This document shows, in pieces, positions 1-8,830 of a stretch of 64,000 nt of DNA. The notes under the pieces are model-generated. The model did not search any database and was not told where the DNA came from. It worked only from the letters and a program-made list of their open reading frames with translations. The stretch lies in assembly GCA_028282325.1 (NCBI GenBank), contig JANQID010000022.1, forward strand, positions 30,554 through 94,553, written 5' to 3'. The stretch's first letter is position 1. Every line of letters starts with the position of its first letter. This DNA comes from Chloroflexaceae bacterium (GTDB lineage Bacteria > Chloroflexota > Chloroflexia > Chloroflexales > Chloroflexaceae). The position numbers were made by a program, and so were the translations under genes.

Positions 1-7
1 CAGCCGG

Positions 8-727
8 TTATTCGGCTGAGAACGCACTATCATTCGCAATCGCAACAAGCTGGTGCGGCGCAGAAATGATCACCTGTTCGCGGATCGAAACAACAATGCC
101 CTGCTGTTCCCACCGACTGAGAGTACGGCTGGCAGTGTAGAGCGTCGTTCCACTCATTTCGGCGATATCCTGGCGCGAGAGGGGCAGGTCGAGCAGAATA
201 CCCTGCTCAACCCGCCGCCCCAACTGGTTTGCCAGCCGCAGCAAGGTATTGGCAATGCGGCGTTCAACGCGTTCGGTGGCACGTTCGAGGTACTGGTCTT
301 GCAGTTCGATAAAACGCTCGGCGATCACATTCAATGCCCGCGCAGCGAGCAGAGGATGTCGTGCGAGCAATTCTTTCAGTGTTGCCTGATCCCATACCAG
401 GGCTATACTCGGTAGAATAGCCTGGGCCGACAGGGGATAGACCGCATGCGGGATTGCGGCAATGATGCCTATCGCATCAGCAGGCCGCGCAATCCGCACG
501 ACCACTTGCTGGCCACTCTCAGAGAGCTTGCTCAGGCGAACTCGTCCCTCAGCCAGTATGCAGAACATCGTTGCTGGCTGATCCTCCATGAAAAGGAAGG
601 CCTGCCCGGCAATCCGGTGCAACGCTGAGCTGGCAGAGAAATCCGCAATGGCCGTTGTATCAAGGCCGGCAAAGAGCGGACATGCTACGAGGAGTTTTTC
701 GCGATCAACAGTGGAGTGATCGTGCAT
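8..727 (-). CDS. Crp/Fnr-family transcriptional regulator
   Basis: A 239-residue protein with the standard two-part Crp/Fnr layout. An N-terminal cyclic-nucleotide-type beta-barrel (about residues 20-130) contains the 'GRVRLSKLSESGQQVVVRI' stretch. A long dimerisation helix follows, then a C-terminal winged helix-turn-helix at about 185-220 (LSRQDIAEMSGTTLYTASRT). The FNR-type N-terminal cysteine cluster is absent (only C16 and C56 are near), so an oxygen-sensing 4Fe-4S cluster is unlikely. The bound ligand cannot be read from the sequence. The next gene on the same strand, at 830-1210, has its own promoter, so co-transcription is possible but not required. Confidence 0.9.
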   Translation of the reverse strand: MHDHSTVDREKLLVACPLFAGLDTTAIADFSASSALHRIAGQAFLFMEDQPATMFCILAEGRVRLSKLSESGQQVVVRIARPADAIGIIAAIPHAVYPLSAQAILPSIALVWDQATLKELLARHPLLAARALNVIAERFIELQDQYLERATERVERRIANTLLRLANQLGRRVEQGILLDLPLSRQDIAEMSGTTLYTASRTLSRWEQQGIVVSIREQVIISAPHQLVAIANDSAFSAE

Positions 728-829
728 AGCTCGGGAATCTAGAGTAAAACAGGGTTCGACGCTCTTAGTCTACAACACAGAGCACAGCGTTGTACTGTGG
801 TTCAGCGCTAACGGTGGCTCGTTGTCGTC

Positions 830-1210
830 CTAATTATGACAGAAATCCGACGGCGGCTGCGAGGAGTCGGAGTCAAGTTTCGCACCGGCCTCCCGACAGA
901 GCACGGCAAAGGCCTGCAGCTCATGGGGCCGAAGGCGCAAGACCACGCCATCGAATGCCAACAGCAACGCCCCCTGCTTCGCGTCAAACCAAATGCTGCG
1001 TTCGACACCGGCGTGCGCGACACATCCGACCGGCGTTGGGGAATTGAGCGCCGCTTCGACCAACCCGCGCAGGAGTTGAAAAGCATCCGGCTGCAATGCT
1101 ACCGCGAACAGGCCCAGATTGATCTGCACACGTCCGTCACCAAGCCGCAAGATGTGCCAGTTACGTCCATTCCGCGCCAGCACGTGGTATGGCGCCAGAT
1201 TGAAACTCAT
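830..1210 (-). CDS. Small hypothetical protein upstream of the Crp/Fnr gene
   Basis: A 126-residue protein I do not recognise. It has no signal peptide or membrane segment and is rich in short beta-like stretches ('NWHILRLGDGRVQINLGLFAVAL', 'GALLLAFDGVVLRLRPHELQAFAVL'). The ATG is preceded by a strong ribosome site (AAGGAGGCACC). A consensus-like promoter overlapped by a perfect inverted repeat lies about 70-95 bases upstream, which argues for a real, regulated gene. It reads towards the Crp/Fnr gene with a gap of about 100 bases, so a functional link is an inference only. Confidence 0.7.
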   Translation of the reverse strand: MSFNLAPYHVLARNGRNWHILRLGDGRVQINLGLFAVALQPDAFQLLRGLVEAALNSPTPVGCVAHAGVERSIWFDAKQGALLLAFDGVVLRLRPHELQAFAVLCREAGAKLDSDSSQPPSDFCHN

Positions 1211-1259
1211 GGTGCCTCCTTAATGAATGGGTTCGGATAGGCGCCGGGCTTTATTGATC

Positions 1260-1282
1260 ATACTAATTTTCAGAATTAGTAT
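1260..1282. promoter_or_regulatory. Perfect palindromic operator, 9-bp arms
   Basis: ATACTAATT at 1260-1268 and AATTAGTAT at 1274-1282 are perfect inverted arms around a 5-base spacer. The palindrome covers the -10 element and start-site region of the minus-strand promoter at 1278-1306, as expected for a repressor operator. It does not match the usual Crp/Fnr box (TTGAT-N4-ATCAA), so the neighbouring Crp/Fnr protein is not the obvious ligand. Confidence 0.6.
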
Positions 1283-1306
1283 CTACGAATAATAAACCTT
1301 TGTCAA
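1278..1306 (-). promoter_or_regulatory. Sigma-70-type promoter for the 830-1210 gene
   Basis: On the minus strand TTGACA (1306-1301) is followed after 17 bases by GATACT (1283-1278). This gives a perfect -35 and a 4-of-6 match at -10. The predicted start lies inside the palindrome at 1260-1282, leaving an untranslated leader of about 60 bases. Confidence 0.55.
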
Positions 1307-1607
1307 GCACAAAGAAAGTGTACTCAGGGCATGACTAAAGTCGCATAATGGGCGTCCTGCGTAGCGCGCGACGCGTATCGAAGTGCTCATTTCGCGTGTG
1401 AGATAAGATTTGCCCTCCGGGCAAAAATTGACCGAAAAAAGATATTCACTTCCGCTCTGCCGAAGGCGAATCCGATACTACTCGGTACGATCGCGTAACT
1501 CGTATCAGCGACACGGGACAGGACACTACGCGCCCCCGTTGGCGTGGTTGCGCCGCACCGATGGACGCCGCACGGCTTCGCCGCGTCGGCGGTATAATAG
1601 TGGCGCT
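1283..1607. other. Intergenic region between divergent genes, with a hairpin
   Basis: No convincing gene is present. TTTGCCC at 1409-1415 and GGGCAAA at 1419-1425 form a perfect 7-bp stem with a 3-base loop but no T-run on either side. Bases 1454-1474 are an exact 21-base match to 40196-40216, so this stretch carries part of an interspersed repeat. A TATAAT at 1593-1598 lies only about 10 bases before the mscS-like ATG, which could give an almost leaderless message. Confidence 0.4.
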
Positions 1608-2699
1608 ATGATCGAAGAGTTCGACGCCAATCAGAGTACCGATCTGGTGACGGCGCTGGCACTGCTCGCCAGTATGCTCCTGATCGGTCTGTTGCTCGAA
1701 ATTGCCCTGTTGCGCGTCCTGCGCAAGCGAGCACAAGATACGCACTGGTTTCTGGGTAAAGTCCTCTTTACTTCGCTCAGCGGTCAGCCGCTCTACTGGA
1801 TCATCGTCGGCGGCACATTCTTTACTGCGCCGATTCTGTCCAACCGCTTCCCCATCTTCGATGTCATACGTACCACGCTGATCTTCACGATACCGCTGGC
1901 CCTGACCATTCTAGTCGTACGGATCGGGTTAAGCTGGGTCGTCTTCTACTTCGAGAACCAGCAAATTGGCAGCGTCTCGCTGATCAACAATACCATGCGC
2001 TTCCTGGGTCTGCTGGTCATCAGCGCAACCCTGCTGGCCTTGCTGGGCGTACCGATTGGCCCGCTCCTGACAGTGGTGGCCGGGAGTAGCCTGGGCCTGA
2101 CGCTGGCGCTGCGTGAGCCGCTGGCGAACCTGTTCGCCGGGATGGTGATCATCGCTTCCAGTAAAGTACACCTCGGCGATTATGTGCGCCTCGCCAGCGG
2201 CGAAGAAGGCTATATCACTGACATCCGCTGGTCCGACACATCGATTATGTCGACCATGAACCATGTGGTTGTGGTGCCAAACTCGCAACTCACCAGCTCG
2301 CTGGTGATCAACTTCAATCGCCCCGATCCCGAGGTGATTATCCTCTTTGATTTCTTTGTAGGCTATGACAATGACTTGCAAGCCATTGAGGCCGCAGCTA
2401 CCGAAGTGGCTACAGAGGTCGTTACTGAACTCGACGGCGGCGTGAGCGACTACACACCGCTGATCCGCTTTAATGCGTTTCAAGACTCGTCGATACGTTT
2501 CACCGTGGTGCTGCGCGGCAAGACCTATGTTGATCAGTATTTGCTCAAGCATGAACTGTCGAAACGTATGCACGCACGTCTGCTGGCCGAAGGCGTCACG
2601 CTGCCCTATCCGGTGCGTGTGGTGCATGTGCCGCGCCCGATCAATGTTGAAAACGACTATGGCCCGCCTGACTCCACGCCGATTGAACGCTATGATTGA
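1608..2699 (+). CDS. MscS-family small-conductance mechanosensitive channel
   Basis: A 363-residue membrane protein. About four hydrophobic segments precede the MscS core, which has the glycine/alanine-rich pore helix (LLTVVAGSSLGLTLALREPLANLFAGMVI) and the following beta-domain (VRLASGEEGYITDIRWSDTSIMSTMNHVVVVPNSQL). It is predicted to open under membrane tension during hypo-osmotic shock. The ATG at 1608 is chosen because the upstream in-frame 66 residues are arginine-rich, uncharacteristic and partly repeat DNA. The stop overlaps the start of the next gene by 8 bases, suggesting translational coupling. Confidence 0.88.
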   Translation: MIEEFDANQSTDLVTALALLASMLLIGLLLEIALLRVLRKRAQDTHWFLGKVLFTSLSGQPLYWIIVGGTFFTAPILSNRFPIFDVIRTTLIFTIPLALTILVVRIGLSWVVFYFENQQIGSVSLINNTMRFLGLLVISATLLALLGVPIGPLLTVVAGSSLGLTLALREPLANLFAGMVIIASSKVHLGDYVRLASGEEGYITDIRWSDTSIMSTMNHVVVVPNSQLTSSLVINFNRPDPEVIILFDFFVGYDNDLQAIEAAATEVATEVVTELDGGVSDYTPLIRFNAFQDSSIRFTVVLRGKTYVDQYLLKHELSKRMHARLLAEGVTLPYPVRVVHVPRPINVENDYGPPDSTPIERYD

Positions 2700-4563
2700 T
2701 ATGTCTGCTGCCGTACAATTTATCAAACATGCCGCGCGACGCAGCCGGAATGCTCTCACCCTAATCGCCTTGCTCTTGCTGCTCTCCGGCTGCAGCGGGT
2801 TGCTTGACCTGAGCCAACTCGACGCGCCCAGCGCAACCCCCGCCATCATTACCGATGTGCAAGCCACACCGACAGATATAATCACGCCGGTTCCGTCGAT
2901 CGAGCGTCTAGTCTTTAGCTCGGAGCGTAACGGCAATCTCGATATCTTCCTGATGAATGCCGATGGCTCAGGGCTGGCGCAGCTTACGGTCGATCCGGCC
3001 GACGACTATGCACCAGCCTGGTCGCCTAACCGACGCCAGATCGCCTTCGTCTCCGAACGATCGGGCGTCCCGAACGTCTATCTGATCGAGGCCGACGGTA
3101 ACGGCTTGCGTCGAGTCAGCAGCGGGGATGAGGGCGGCGCCGATCCAACCTGGTCGCCCGACGGAACGCGCCTCCTCTTCGTGGCCGGTAGCGACACTGA
3201 TCGCAGCCTCAAGTTAGTCGACCTGGCTGAAGATACAACCCGCACTATCCTGGCCAGCCCGCCCGGGATCGCCGATCCGGCATGGGCGCCCAACGGCATC
3301 GATATTGCATTCTCGGCACTCGACGTCAATGCCAGGAACAACCGCGAAATCTTCCTTGCCAACATCGACCAGAGCGGGCCGTTGATCAACCTGACCAACA
3401 ATCCGTCCAACGATAACGCCCCGAGTTGGTCACCCGACGGGACGCGCATCGTCTTCCACTCCAATCGGGGCGGCGACGCCGATATTTACACGATGTACGC
3501 CAGCGGCGCCGCGCAGACCCGCTTGACCGAACATCCGGCCAATGATGTTGACCCACATTGGTCGAGCGACGGAACACAGATTGCCTTTAGCTCCTTCCGC
3601 AACGGCAACGGTGATCTTTTTGTGATGAGCGATAGCGGACTAGAGCAGACCCGGCTGACCAACTATGCCTCTATCGAAGGCGAACCGGGCTTTCCGCCCC
3701 CGGCAGCCAGTCCGATGATCGAGCAACTCCTCGTAAGCAGCGGCAATACCAGCGCTTCACGCAACCTCAAGCTCATCTCGGTGAGTGGAGGGAACACGCG
3801 GGCATTGACCAACGATCTGATCGCCGATAACATTACGCCGGCATGGTCGCCCGACGGAACCCGAATTGCCTACGCAGCCGACCACGGTGGAAACTACGAC
3901 ATTACCGTCAGTACGCTCAACGACAGCCCACCGGTAGAGATCACCAGCCACCCCGCCCGCGACATGCATCCGGCATGGTCGCCCGATGGGACGCGCATTG
4001 CGTTCGAGAGCAATCGTGACGGCAACTGGGAAGTGTACGTGATCAACGCCGATGGTTCGGGCGAATTGCTCAATCTGAGCGAGCACCCAAGCGACGACGG
4101 CAACCCGACCTGGTCGTCCGACGGGACGCGGATCGCCTTCTCCTCCAATCGCGCTGGTGTGTTCGATATCTACGTGATCGATCTGCTCGGGGTTGAGCAG
4201 CCGCAGAACATCACCCGCAGCCGCAGCAACGATGTTTTCCCGGCCTGGTCGCCCGACGGACGCTTGATCGCCTTCCGCTCGGATCGCACCGGCGACAACG
4301 AAATCTTCGTGACGACGCCCAACGGCGCCGAGATACGGCGGATCAGCTTCCACCCGGCCAACGATACCAGCCCGACCTGGGCATCGGATAGCCGCCGGCT
4401 GATCTTCGTCTCGAACCGCAGCGAACTGATCGTCATTAGCGGGCAGTCACCGACCAAAGCCGACTATGATATCTATCTAATCAACACAGTCAGCCTGGAA
4501 TTGCAGCGCCTGACCGACGGGGCAACCAACGACTACTATTCGGCATGGCGGCCTACGTCGTAA
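2692..4563 (+). CDS. TolB-like beta-propeller lipoprotein
   Basis: A 623-residue exported protein. The N-terminus has basic residues, a hydrophobic core and a lipobox (LLLLSGC), so it is predicted to be lipid-anchored on the outer face of the membrane. The rest is about eleven PD40/WD40-like units of the form 'aWSPDGTRIAFxSNRdGnxdIYVmnadG', enough for one or two beta-propellers. An irregular linker near the middle ('GFPPPAASPMIEQLL') separates two sets. This resembles the TolB C-terminal domain, but no TolB N-terminal domain is present. The function is probably protein or ligand binding. It overlaps the upstream MscS gene. Confidence 0.85.
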   Translation: MIDMSAAVQFIKHAARRSRNALTLIALLLLLSGCSGLLDLSQLDAPSATPAIITDVQATPTDIITPVPSIERLVFSSERNGNLDIFLMNADGSGLAQLTVDPADDYAPAWSPNRRQIAFVSERSGVPNVYLIEADGNGLRRVSSGDEGGADPTWSPDGTRLLFVAGSDTDRSLKLVDLAEDTTRTILASPPGIADPAWAPNGIDIAFSALDVNARNNREIFLANIDQSGPLINLTNNPSNDNAPSWSPDGTRIVFHSNRGGDADIYTMYASGAAQTRLTEHPANDVDPHWSSDGTQIAFSSFRNGNGDLFVMSDSGLEQTRLTNYASIEGEPGFPPPAASPMIEQLLVSSGNTSASRNLKLISVSGGNTRALTNDLIADNITPAWSPDGTRIAYAADHGGNYDITVSTLNDSPPVEITSHPARDMHPAWSPDGTRIAFESNRDGNWEVYVINADGSGELLNLSEHPSDDGNPTWSSDGTRIAFSSNRAGVFDIYVIDLLGVEQPQNITRSRSNDVFPAWSPDGRLIAFRSDRTGDNEIFVTTPNGAEIRRISFHPANDTSPTWASDSRRLIFVSNRSELIVISGQSPTKADYDIYLINTVSLELQRLTDGATNDYYSAWRPTS

Positions 4564-4628
4564 AACAAGAGGAGAGCCGGCGGTCTTAACTCCGCATGCT
4601 GTGATAGGGCGAGCACGCTATGTCGCGG

Positions 4629-5108
4629 CTAGACCACTTCAATTTTCGCTTTCAGCCCAGCGTCTCGTAACGCCTGTTCCACGAACTGGCCAGTTTGCAG
4701 TTCTTGCAGACCGCCACAAATACCGTGCTGCTGGGGCTGCCGAGAGACAGCAAGACGCACCTAGCCTGCGGGTCAACGATCCGTGCCGTTGACACCGGGC
4801 ACAGCGGCCACTTCACGACCTTGCGGGCACTCAGTGTCGCCAACGACGGCCGTGCTGCCATCCGGGCTAAATGCCACCCCACCCTGGTAACCAATGCTGA
4901 CTTCCGCCTCCGCAAAGGGTGATATATCCTGTCCACTGGTGACATCCCAGAGGTGCAGTGCTCGATGCAGGTCGTTCGAAAGAGCATATGCGCCATCGGG
5001 GCTGAACACGATCTTATCGATACCAATGAGCACTGCAATGCAATCATGCTTACGAGGAACACCATGCAGGTACGATGAAAAACGCTGCCTCAATGCAAGA
5101 CGACGCAA
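4629..5108 (-). pseudogene. WD40-repeat gene remnant plus an unidentified fragment
   Basis: On the minus strand 5108-4773 encodes pieces of two WD40 units ('IVFSPDGAYALSND...LHLWDVTSGQD', 'GVAFSPDGSTAVVG') with no plausible start, propeller or C-terminus. Downstream, 4772-4629 in another frame reads 'GICGGLQELQTGQFVEQALRDAG...' to a stop, which looks like the C-terminal end of an unrelated protein I cannot name. Both seem to be decayed leftovers of a rearrangement between 4564 and 5129. Confidence 0.5.
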
Positions 5109-5129
5109 AGAACCTTGCCTTCGCCACAG

Positions 5130-6269
5130 TCACGGCTCGCGTACGCAGCGGTAGCCATGGCGGGGGTTGCCACCAAGCTTATAGGCGGCGTTCACCGCGC
5201 CGTTGTAGGCCACATAGTACCCGCGCCGCTCATCGTACGCATCGGCGGTCCAGTAGTAGATCACCGGCTGGTCGGCGGCCCAGAGCGGCGATTCCTTATC
5301 CGGCAGCACCGCACAATCGACCTGGCTCCGAAACTCGCCCCGCCATACGCATCCGGCGGACTCGCCGTGGCGCACGAGCGAGCGCACCACTTCGTCGGTC
5401 GTGGGCATACGCCAGATCTCCTGCGGCGTTGCGTGCAGCGTCGTCCCATCCCGGCTCAGGTACCGGCAGAGATTGGCGGCGGCCATATCGGTGGACGTGG
5501 CAAACCGGACCGTCGCATCATCCCCATCCTCTGGCCCGAAGCCGGGCTTATCGTCGAAGCCGACCGGCGCAACGCCATAGAGCGCTATGCGTTGCCAAGC
5601 AGGGTAGCCTCCCCAGGGTTGGAGCCAGTTCCAGCCTGGCCCTTCCGGCGCCCAGACCAGCGCGACGCCGTTGCCCTCGATCAGCCGGGCGCTGCGGTTG
5701 CCGTCGTCGACGCGGGTAAGCACAATCGGCAGCATCACCGCCGAGGCACCGAGAAAGATCAGCAGGGGCAGACCGATGAGCAGGATGTACCGCCAGTTAT
5801 GCAGCCAGAAAGCAAACGCACGGCGTGGGTCGCGGGATGTGCGGGATGGAGCGGATGCGGGGCGGGAAGCGTCTGTCGCCTGGAGTGCCGCGCTACCCTG
5901 CGGCTCTATGGACGCAGCCCGGCGGGCAAGCCACCTCTGGATCAGCCCATCGGCGAGGAAGGCCGCGCCGACCAGCGCAATCGCCAGGAAGATCGGCGCA
6001 ACCCCGCTCCCGAAGAAGAGGAAGGCGCCGAGAGCAAGCGCGATGATCAGCGACCCGCCGCCGATCGGCCAGCGGAAGGCGATCAGGGCCGGGATAAGGG
6101 TCAGGGCCGTTGGTGCGAGGTAGGGCAGGCGGTTGTACCATGCGCCCCACCAGCCCTCGTGATACATCTCCCCGACGCCCCAATAGCTCCAGAACGCGGT
6201 AAAAGCAATCATCAGCAGCGAGGCGAACCAGCCCGGCAGGCAGAGCAAGATCTGCGTGAAGCGTTGCAT
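5130..6269 (-). CDS. Membrane protein with a C-terminal Lcl/DUF1566-like domain
   Basis: A 379-residue protein. About four hydrophobic segments lie in residues 5-115. A polar linker is followed by another membrane segment near 165-190 (WRYILLIGLPLLIFLGASAVMLPIVL). The extracytoplasmic C-terminal half ends in 'YYWTADAYDERRGYYVAYNGAVNAAYK...YRCVRE', the signature end of Lcl/DUF1566-type domains related to formylglycine-enzyme folds. The ATG at 6269 follows GGAGGAG at good spacing and is preferred to the GTG at 6302. The function is unknown; surface sensing or binding is a guess. Confidence 0.7.
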   Translation of the reverse strand: MQRFTQILLCLPGWFASLLMIAFTAFWSYWGVGEMYHEGWWGAWYNRLPYLAPTALTLIPALIAFRWPIGGGSLIIALALGAFLFFGSGVAPIFLAIALVGAAFLADGLIQRWLARRAASIEPQGSAALQATDASRPASAPSRTSRDPRRAFAFWLHNWRYILLIGLPLLIFLGASAVMLPIVLTRVDDGNRSARLIEGNGVALVWAPEGPGWNWLQPWGGYPAWQRIALYGVAPVGFDDKPGFGPEDGDDATVRFATSTDMAAANLCRYLSRDGTTLHATPQEIWRMPTTDEVVRSLVRHGESAGCVWRGEFRSQVDCAVLPDKESPLWAADQPVIYYWTADAYDERRGYYVAYNGAVNAAYKLGGNPRHGYRCVREP

Positions 6270-6584
6270 CGCATCGGCTCCTCCAAAGGGTTGACACACC
6301 ACCCACTTCTGTATAGCCAGCCAGCATGAGAGCCTGAGAGAAATGTATCGTCTATTATACCATCCTTGCTAGAGCGGTATCCGATGGCCCCATTCGATAG
6401 TGTCAACACGCCTTCGTGTGCTATAATGGAACAACAGCCCGAGACGAGCGAATACACCGTAGACTGCTACATGCTGCGCGCGATCAGTGTACGCCCGAAC
6501 GCAGCCGGGGCGGTTTGTCGTGCCGCGGCAAAGCGAATGCCTGGACGATTGCATCGGTGAGAGGGGCAAAGCAGGATAGCGACC

Positions 6585-6830
6585 TCGGTGCTCGCCACCA
6601 AGGTGCTCAAGCGCAACGCCGCGGATCCGATTGTGTACCACAACCACACCAGCGGCACGGTCGACGCATTCCCCGAGGGCATCCTGGTTACCAGGCAGAT
6701 CGTAGAGGTCGGCAAGCTCCTTGACACGGAGGTGCTTGATCCTGGGCAAGGGTCGTTGGCTCTCAACGCGAGAAAAGGGATTAGGCTTTATACGAGCTAA
6801 ATACACGATCACCCCGCAGTGGTACAGTGC
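6585..6830 (+). pseudogene. radC-like JAB/MPN domain remnant, frameshifted
   Basis: Frame one reads 'VLKRNAADPIVYHNHTSG...EGILVTRQIVEVGKLLDTEVLD', matching the RadC metal-binding core (HNHPSG) and the following helix. After about base 6735 the match moves to another frame ('ILGKGRWLSTREKGLGF', the RadC C-terminus). The N-terminal half is missing. RadC-type proteins are common passengers of mobile elements, which fits the accessory character of the next few kilobases. Confidence 0.7.
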
Positions 6831-7040
6831 CACTGTGAGTTGCTTCGTTTCTCGACACACGTGTATTCAATCTCGATCTCTGTCCAGTGACTTACTTCGC
6901 TCCAGGACGTTCTTACGCACACTTTGGCTAAGAACCTGCAAGTTAGAAGCCGATGAGAGCACGAGCGCCGCGGCTCCTGCGCGAACACCTCGCACTAGTT
7001 AGCGCAGCGGTGTGGCGCTTTCGTTGCTCATCGTGACACT

Positions 7041-7064
7041 TTTTGGCATCAGTGATGCTAAAAT
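7041..7064 (+). promoter_or_regulatory. Extended -10 promoter overlapped by a palindrome, for the toxin-antitoxin pair
   Basis: TTTTGGCATC (7041-7050) and GATGCTAAAA (7054-7063) are near-perfect inverted arms (9 of 10) around AGT. The right arm contains TGCTAAAAT (7056-7064), an extended -10 element, with the predicted start about 25 bases before the TTG/ATG of the next gene. A palindrome covering the core promoter is what an autoregulating XRE antitoxin would bind; that link is inferred. Confidence 0.5.
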
Positions 7065-7097
7065 AGAAGGTAGCTGAGAAGACTAGGAGTTGGCAGG

Positions 7098-8288
7098 TTG
7101 AGCATGCCAGTAGTAAACCCAAAAGTTTTGATATGGGCGCGCGAAACGGCAGGCTTATCGCTTGAGGATGCTGCGCACGCACTTGGTCTTAATGACACCC
7201 AAACGAAAACGGGTAAGGAGAAGCTTGCTGCATTTGAGGCTGGTGAAGAAAGCCCTACACGACAGTTGCTTTTGAAGATGTCGAACAAGTATCGGCGTTC
7301 CCTCCTCGTATTCTACCTGGATACTCCTCCAGTGAAGGGTGATCGAGGACAAGATTTTCGCGTACTTCCAGGTGGACACTCGGAAGATGATGCATTGCTA
7401 GACGCACTCATTCGTGATCTAAAAAGCCGTCAAGCCCTTGTGAAATCCCTGCTTGAGGATGAAGACGCAGAAAAACTTACCTTCGTTGGTTCCGCCCGTA
7501 TGACCCAAGGGGTGGAAATCGTTGCACGAAACATTCGTTCAATCATAGACTTTAGCTTAGAGAAGTTTCGCGCAGGGAGAACTGCAGAAGACGCCTTCTC
7601 TTATCTTCGAGATCGTATCGAGAGCATGGGTATCTTTGTTCTCCTTGCTGGCAACTTAGGAAGCCATCATACAAAAATTCCCGTTGAAACATTTCGTGGT
7701 TTTGCAATAGCTGATCCAATAGCTCCATTCATAGTAATTAACGACCAGGATGTCAAGGCGGCCTGGTCCTTTACTGCGCTCCATGAAACTACCCATCTCT
7801 GGCTTGGTACTACAGGTGTGAGTGGCACGTCGACTGAGGCCACTATTGAGAAATTCTGCAATGATGTCGCAGGAGCAATTCTACTGCCAACAGTAGAGAT
7901 GCAGGAGTTACGCGGAATTCAGTTGCTTCCGCTTGGAGATGCCGTTAATCAAATCTCGACATTTGCTAGGGCAAGAAAAGTTAGCCGCGCGATGGTTGCA
8001 TATAAATTGTTGCGATCAAGAAGTATTGACGAAACTAAATGGCATGAACTGAATGCTTCCTTACGCCAAGAGTGGCTTGAAGGACAGGCAAAGAAAAGCG
8101 AGAAGGACAAATCGATAGAAGGCAGGCCTACTTATTATGTAGTTCGCCGTCATAGGCTTGGGAAAGCATTATTATATCTTGTTCGTAGTTCGGTTAAAGC
8201 TGGCACGCTTACTCCAACGAAAGCAGGTAAGGTGCTTGGTGTCAAACCACGAAATGTAGAACCTTTGTTGAAGGATTTCTCAGCTTAA
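7098..8288 (+). CDS. XRE-type HTH + ImmA/IrrE metallopeptidase-like antitoxin
   Basis: A 396-residue protein. Residues 10-65 are an XRE helix-turn-helix ('IWARETAGLSLEDAAHALG...LAAFEAGEESPTRQLLLKM'). The C-terminal part is an ImmA/IrrE domain with the zinc motif HETTH in 'ALHETTHLWLG'. The gene lies 11 bases before a DUF4411 PIN-like gene, a recurrent pair thought to be a type II toxin-antitoxin or defence module. TTG at 7098 sits 7 bases after AGGAGT; ATG at 7104 is the alternative start. Codon use is more AT-rich than in neighbouring housekeeping genes, suggesting transfer. Confidence 0.85.
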   Translation: MSMPVVNPKVLIWARETAGLSLEDAAHALGLNDTQTKTGKEKLAAFEAGEESPTRQLLLKMSNKYRRSLLVFYLDTPPVKGDRGQDFRVLPGGHSEDDALLDALIRDLKSRQALVKSLLEDEDAEKLTFVGSARMTQGVEIVARNIRSIIDFSLEKFRAGRTAEDAFSYLRDRIESMGIFVLLAGNLGSHHTKIPVETFRGFAIADPIAPFIVINDQDVKAAWSFTALHETTHLWLGTTGVSGTSTEATIEKFCNDVAGAILLPTVEMQELRGIQLLPLGDAVNQISTFARARKVSRAMVAYKLLRSRSIDETKWHELNASLRQEWLEGQAKKSEKDKSIEGRPTYYVVRRHRLGKALLYLVRSSVKAGTLTPTKAGKVLGVKPRNVEPLLKDFSA

Positions 8289-8299
8289 GGAACTGCTTA

Positions 8300-8803
8300 A
8301 TGCTGTACCTCCTTGATGCCAACGTCTTGATTACAGCAAGTAATTCATATTATCCAATTGATGTAGTTCCGGAATTTTGGGAATGGCTCTTGCATGCTGG
8401 AAAACAAGATCTTGTCAAAATGCCATTTGAGATCATAGAAGAAATTAAGGCTGGGCGGAAAGAGAATGATCTGTTACTGGACTGGATTAATGACAAAGAG
8501 AATGCAAATGCCCTAATGCTTGACGAAGAGGTGCGTATGGATTTGGTGCAACAGGTGGTCAGCCAGGGTTATGCAGAAGATTTAAGCGATGACGAGATTG
8601 AGCAAATTGGACGAGATCCGTTTCTGGTAGCTTACGCGCTCGCAGTGCCTCCCAGATGTGTTGTTACGATTGAAGTGTCACGACCTAGAAAGAAAAGGCA
8701 AAATCGCAAACTTCCCGATGTGTGCAATACTTTCGGTGTCAAGTGGTGTGATACATTTACGTTCAATCGTGAGCTTGGTTTTCGTACTTCTTGGCGGCGT
8801 TGA
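8300..8803 (+). CDS. DUF4411 PIN-like protein, predicted toxin
   Basis: A 167-residue protein beginning 'MLYLLDANVLITA', the PIN-like first aspartate motif. A second acidic patch is 'DEEVRMDLV', and 'DPFLVAYALA' supplies the conserved late aspartate. The family usually ends with a 'K(L/I)PDVC..FGVKW' motif and that is present. PIN folds are metal-dependent RNases; here RNA cleavage held in check by the upstream XRE-ImmA/IrrE protein is the expected role. AAGGAA precedes the ATG. Base composition matches its partner and not the flanking genes. Confidence 0.82.
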   Translation: MLYLLDANVLITASNSYYPIDVVPEFWEWLLHAGKQDLVKMPFEIIEEIKAGRKENDLLLDWINDKENANALMLDEEVRMDLVQQVVSQGYAEDLSDDEIEQIGRDPFLVAYALAVPPRCVVTIEVSRPRKKRQNRKLPDVCNTFGVKWCDTFTFNRELGFRTSWRR

Positions 8804-8830
8804 CGTAGAGTTACAGCGAATGCCTAAAGT

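Noticed and set aside
6416..6724. 102-codon frame overlapping the radC remnant
   Set aside because: It is a shadow frame; the protein match to RadC lies in the other two plus-strand frames.
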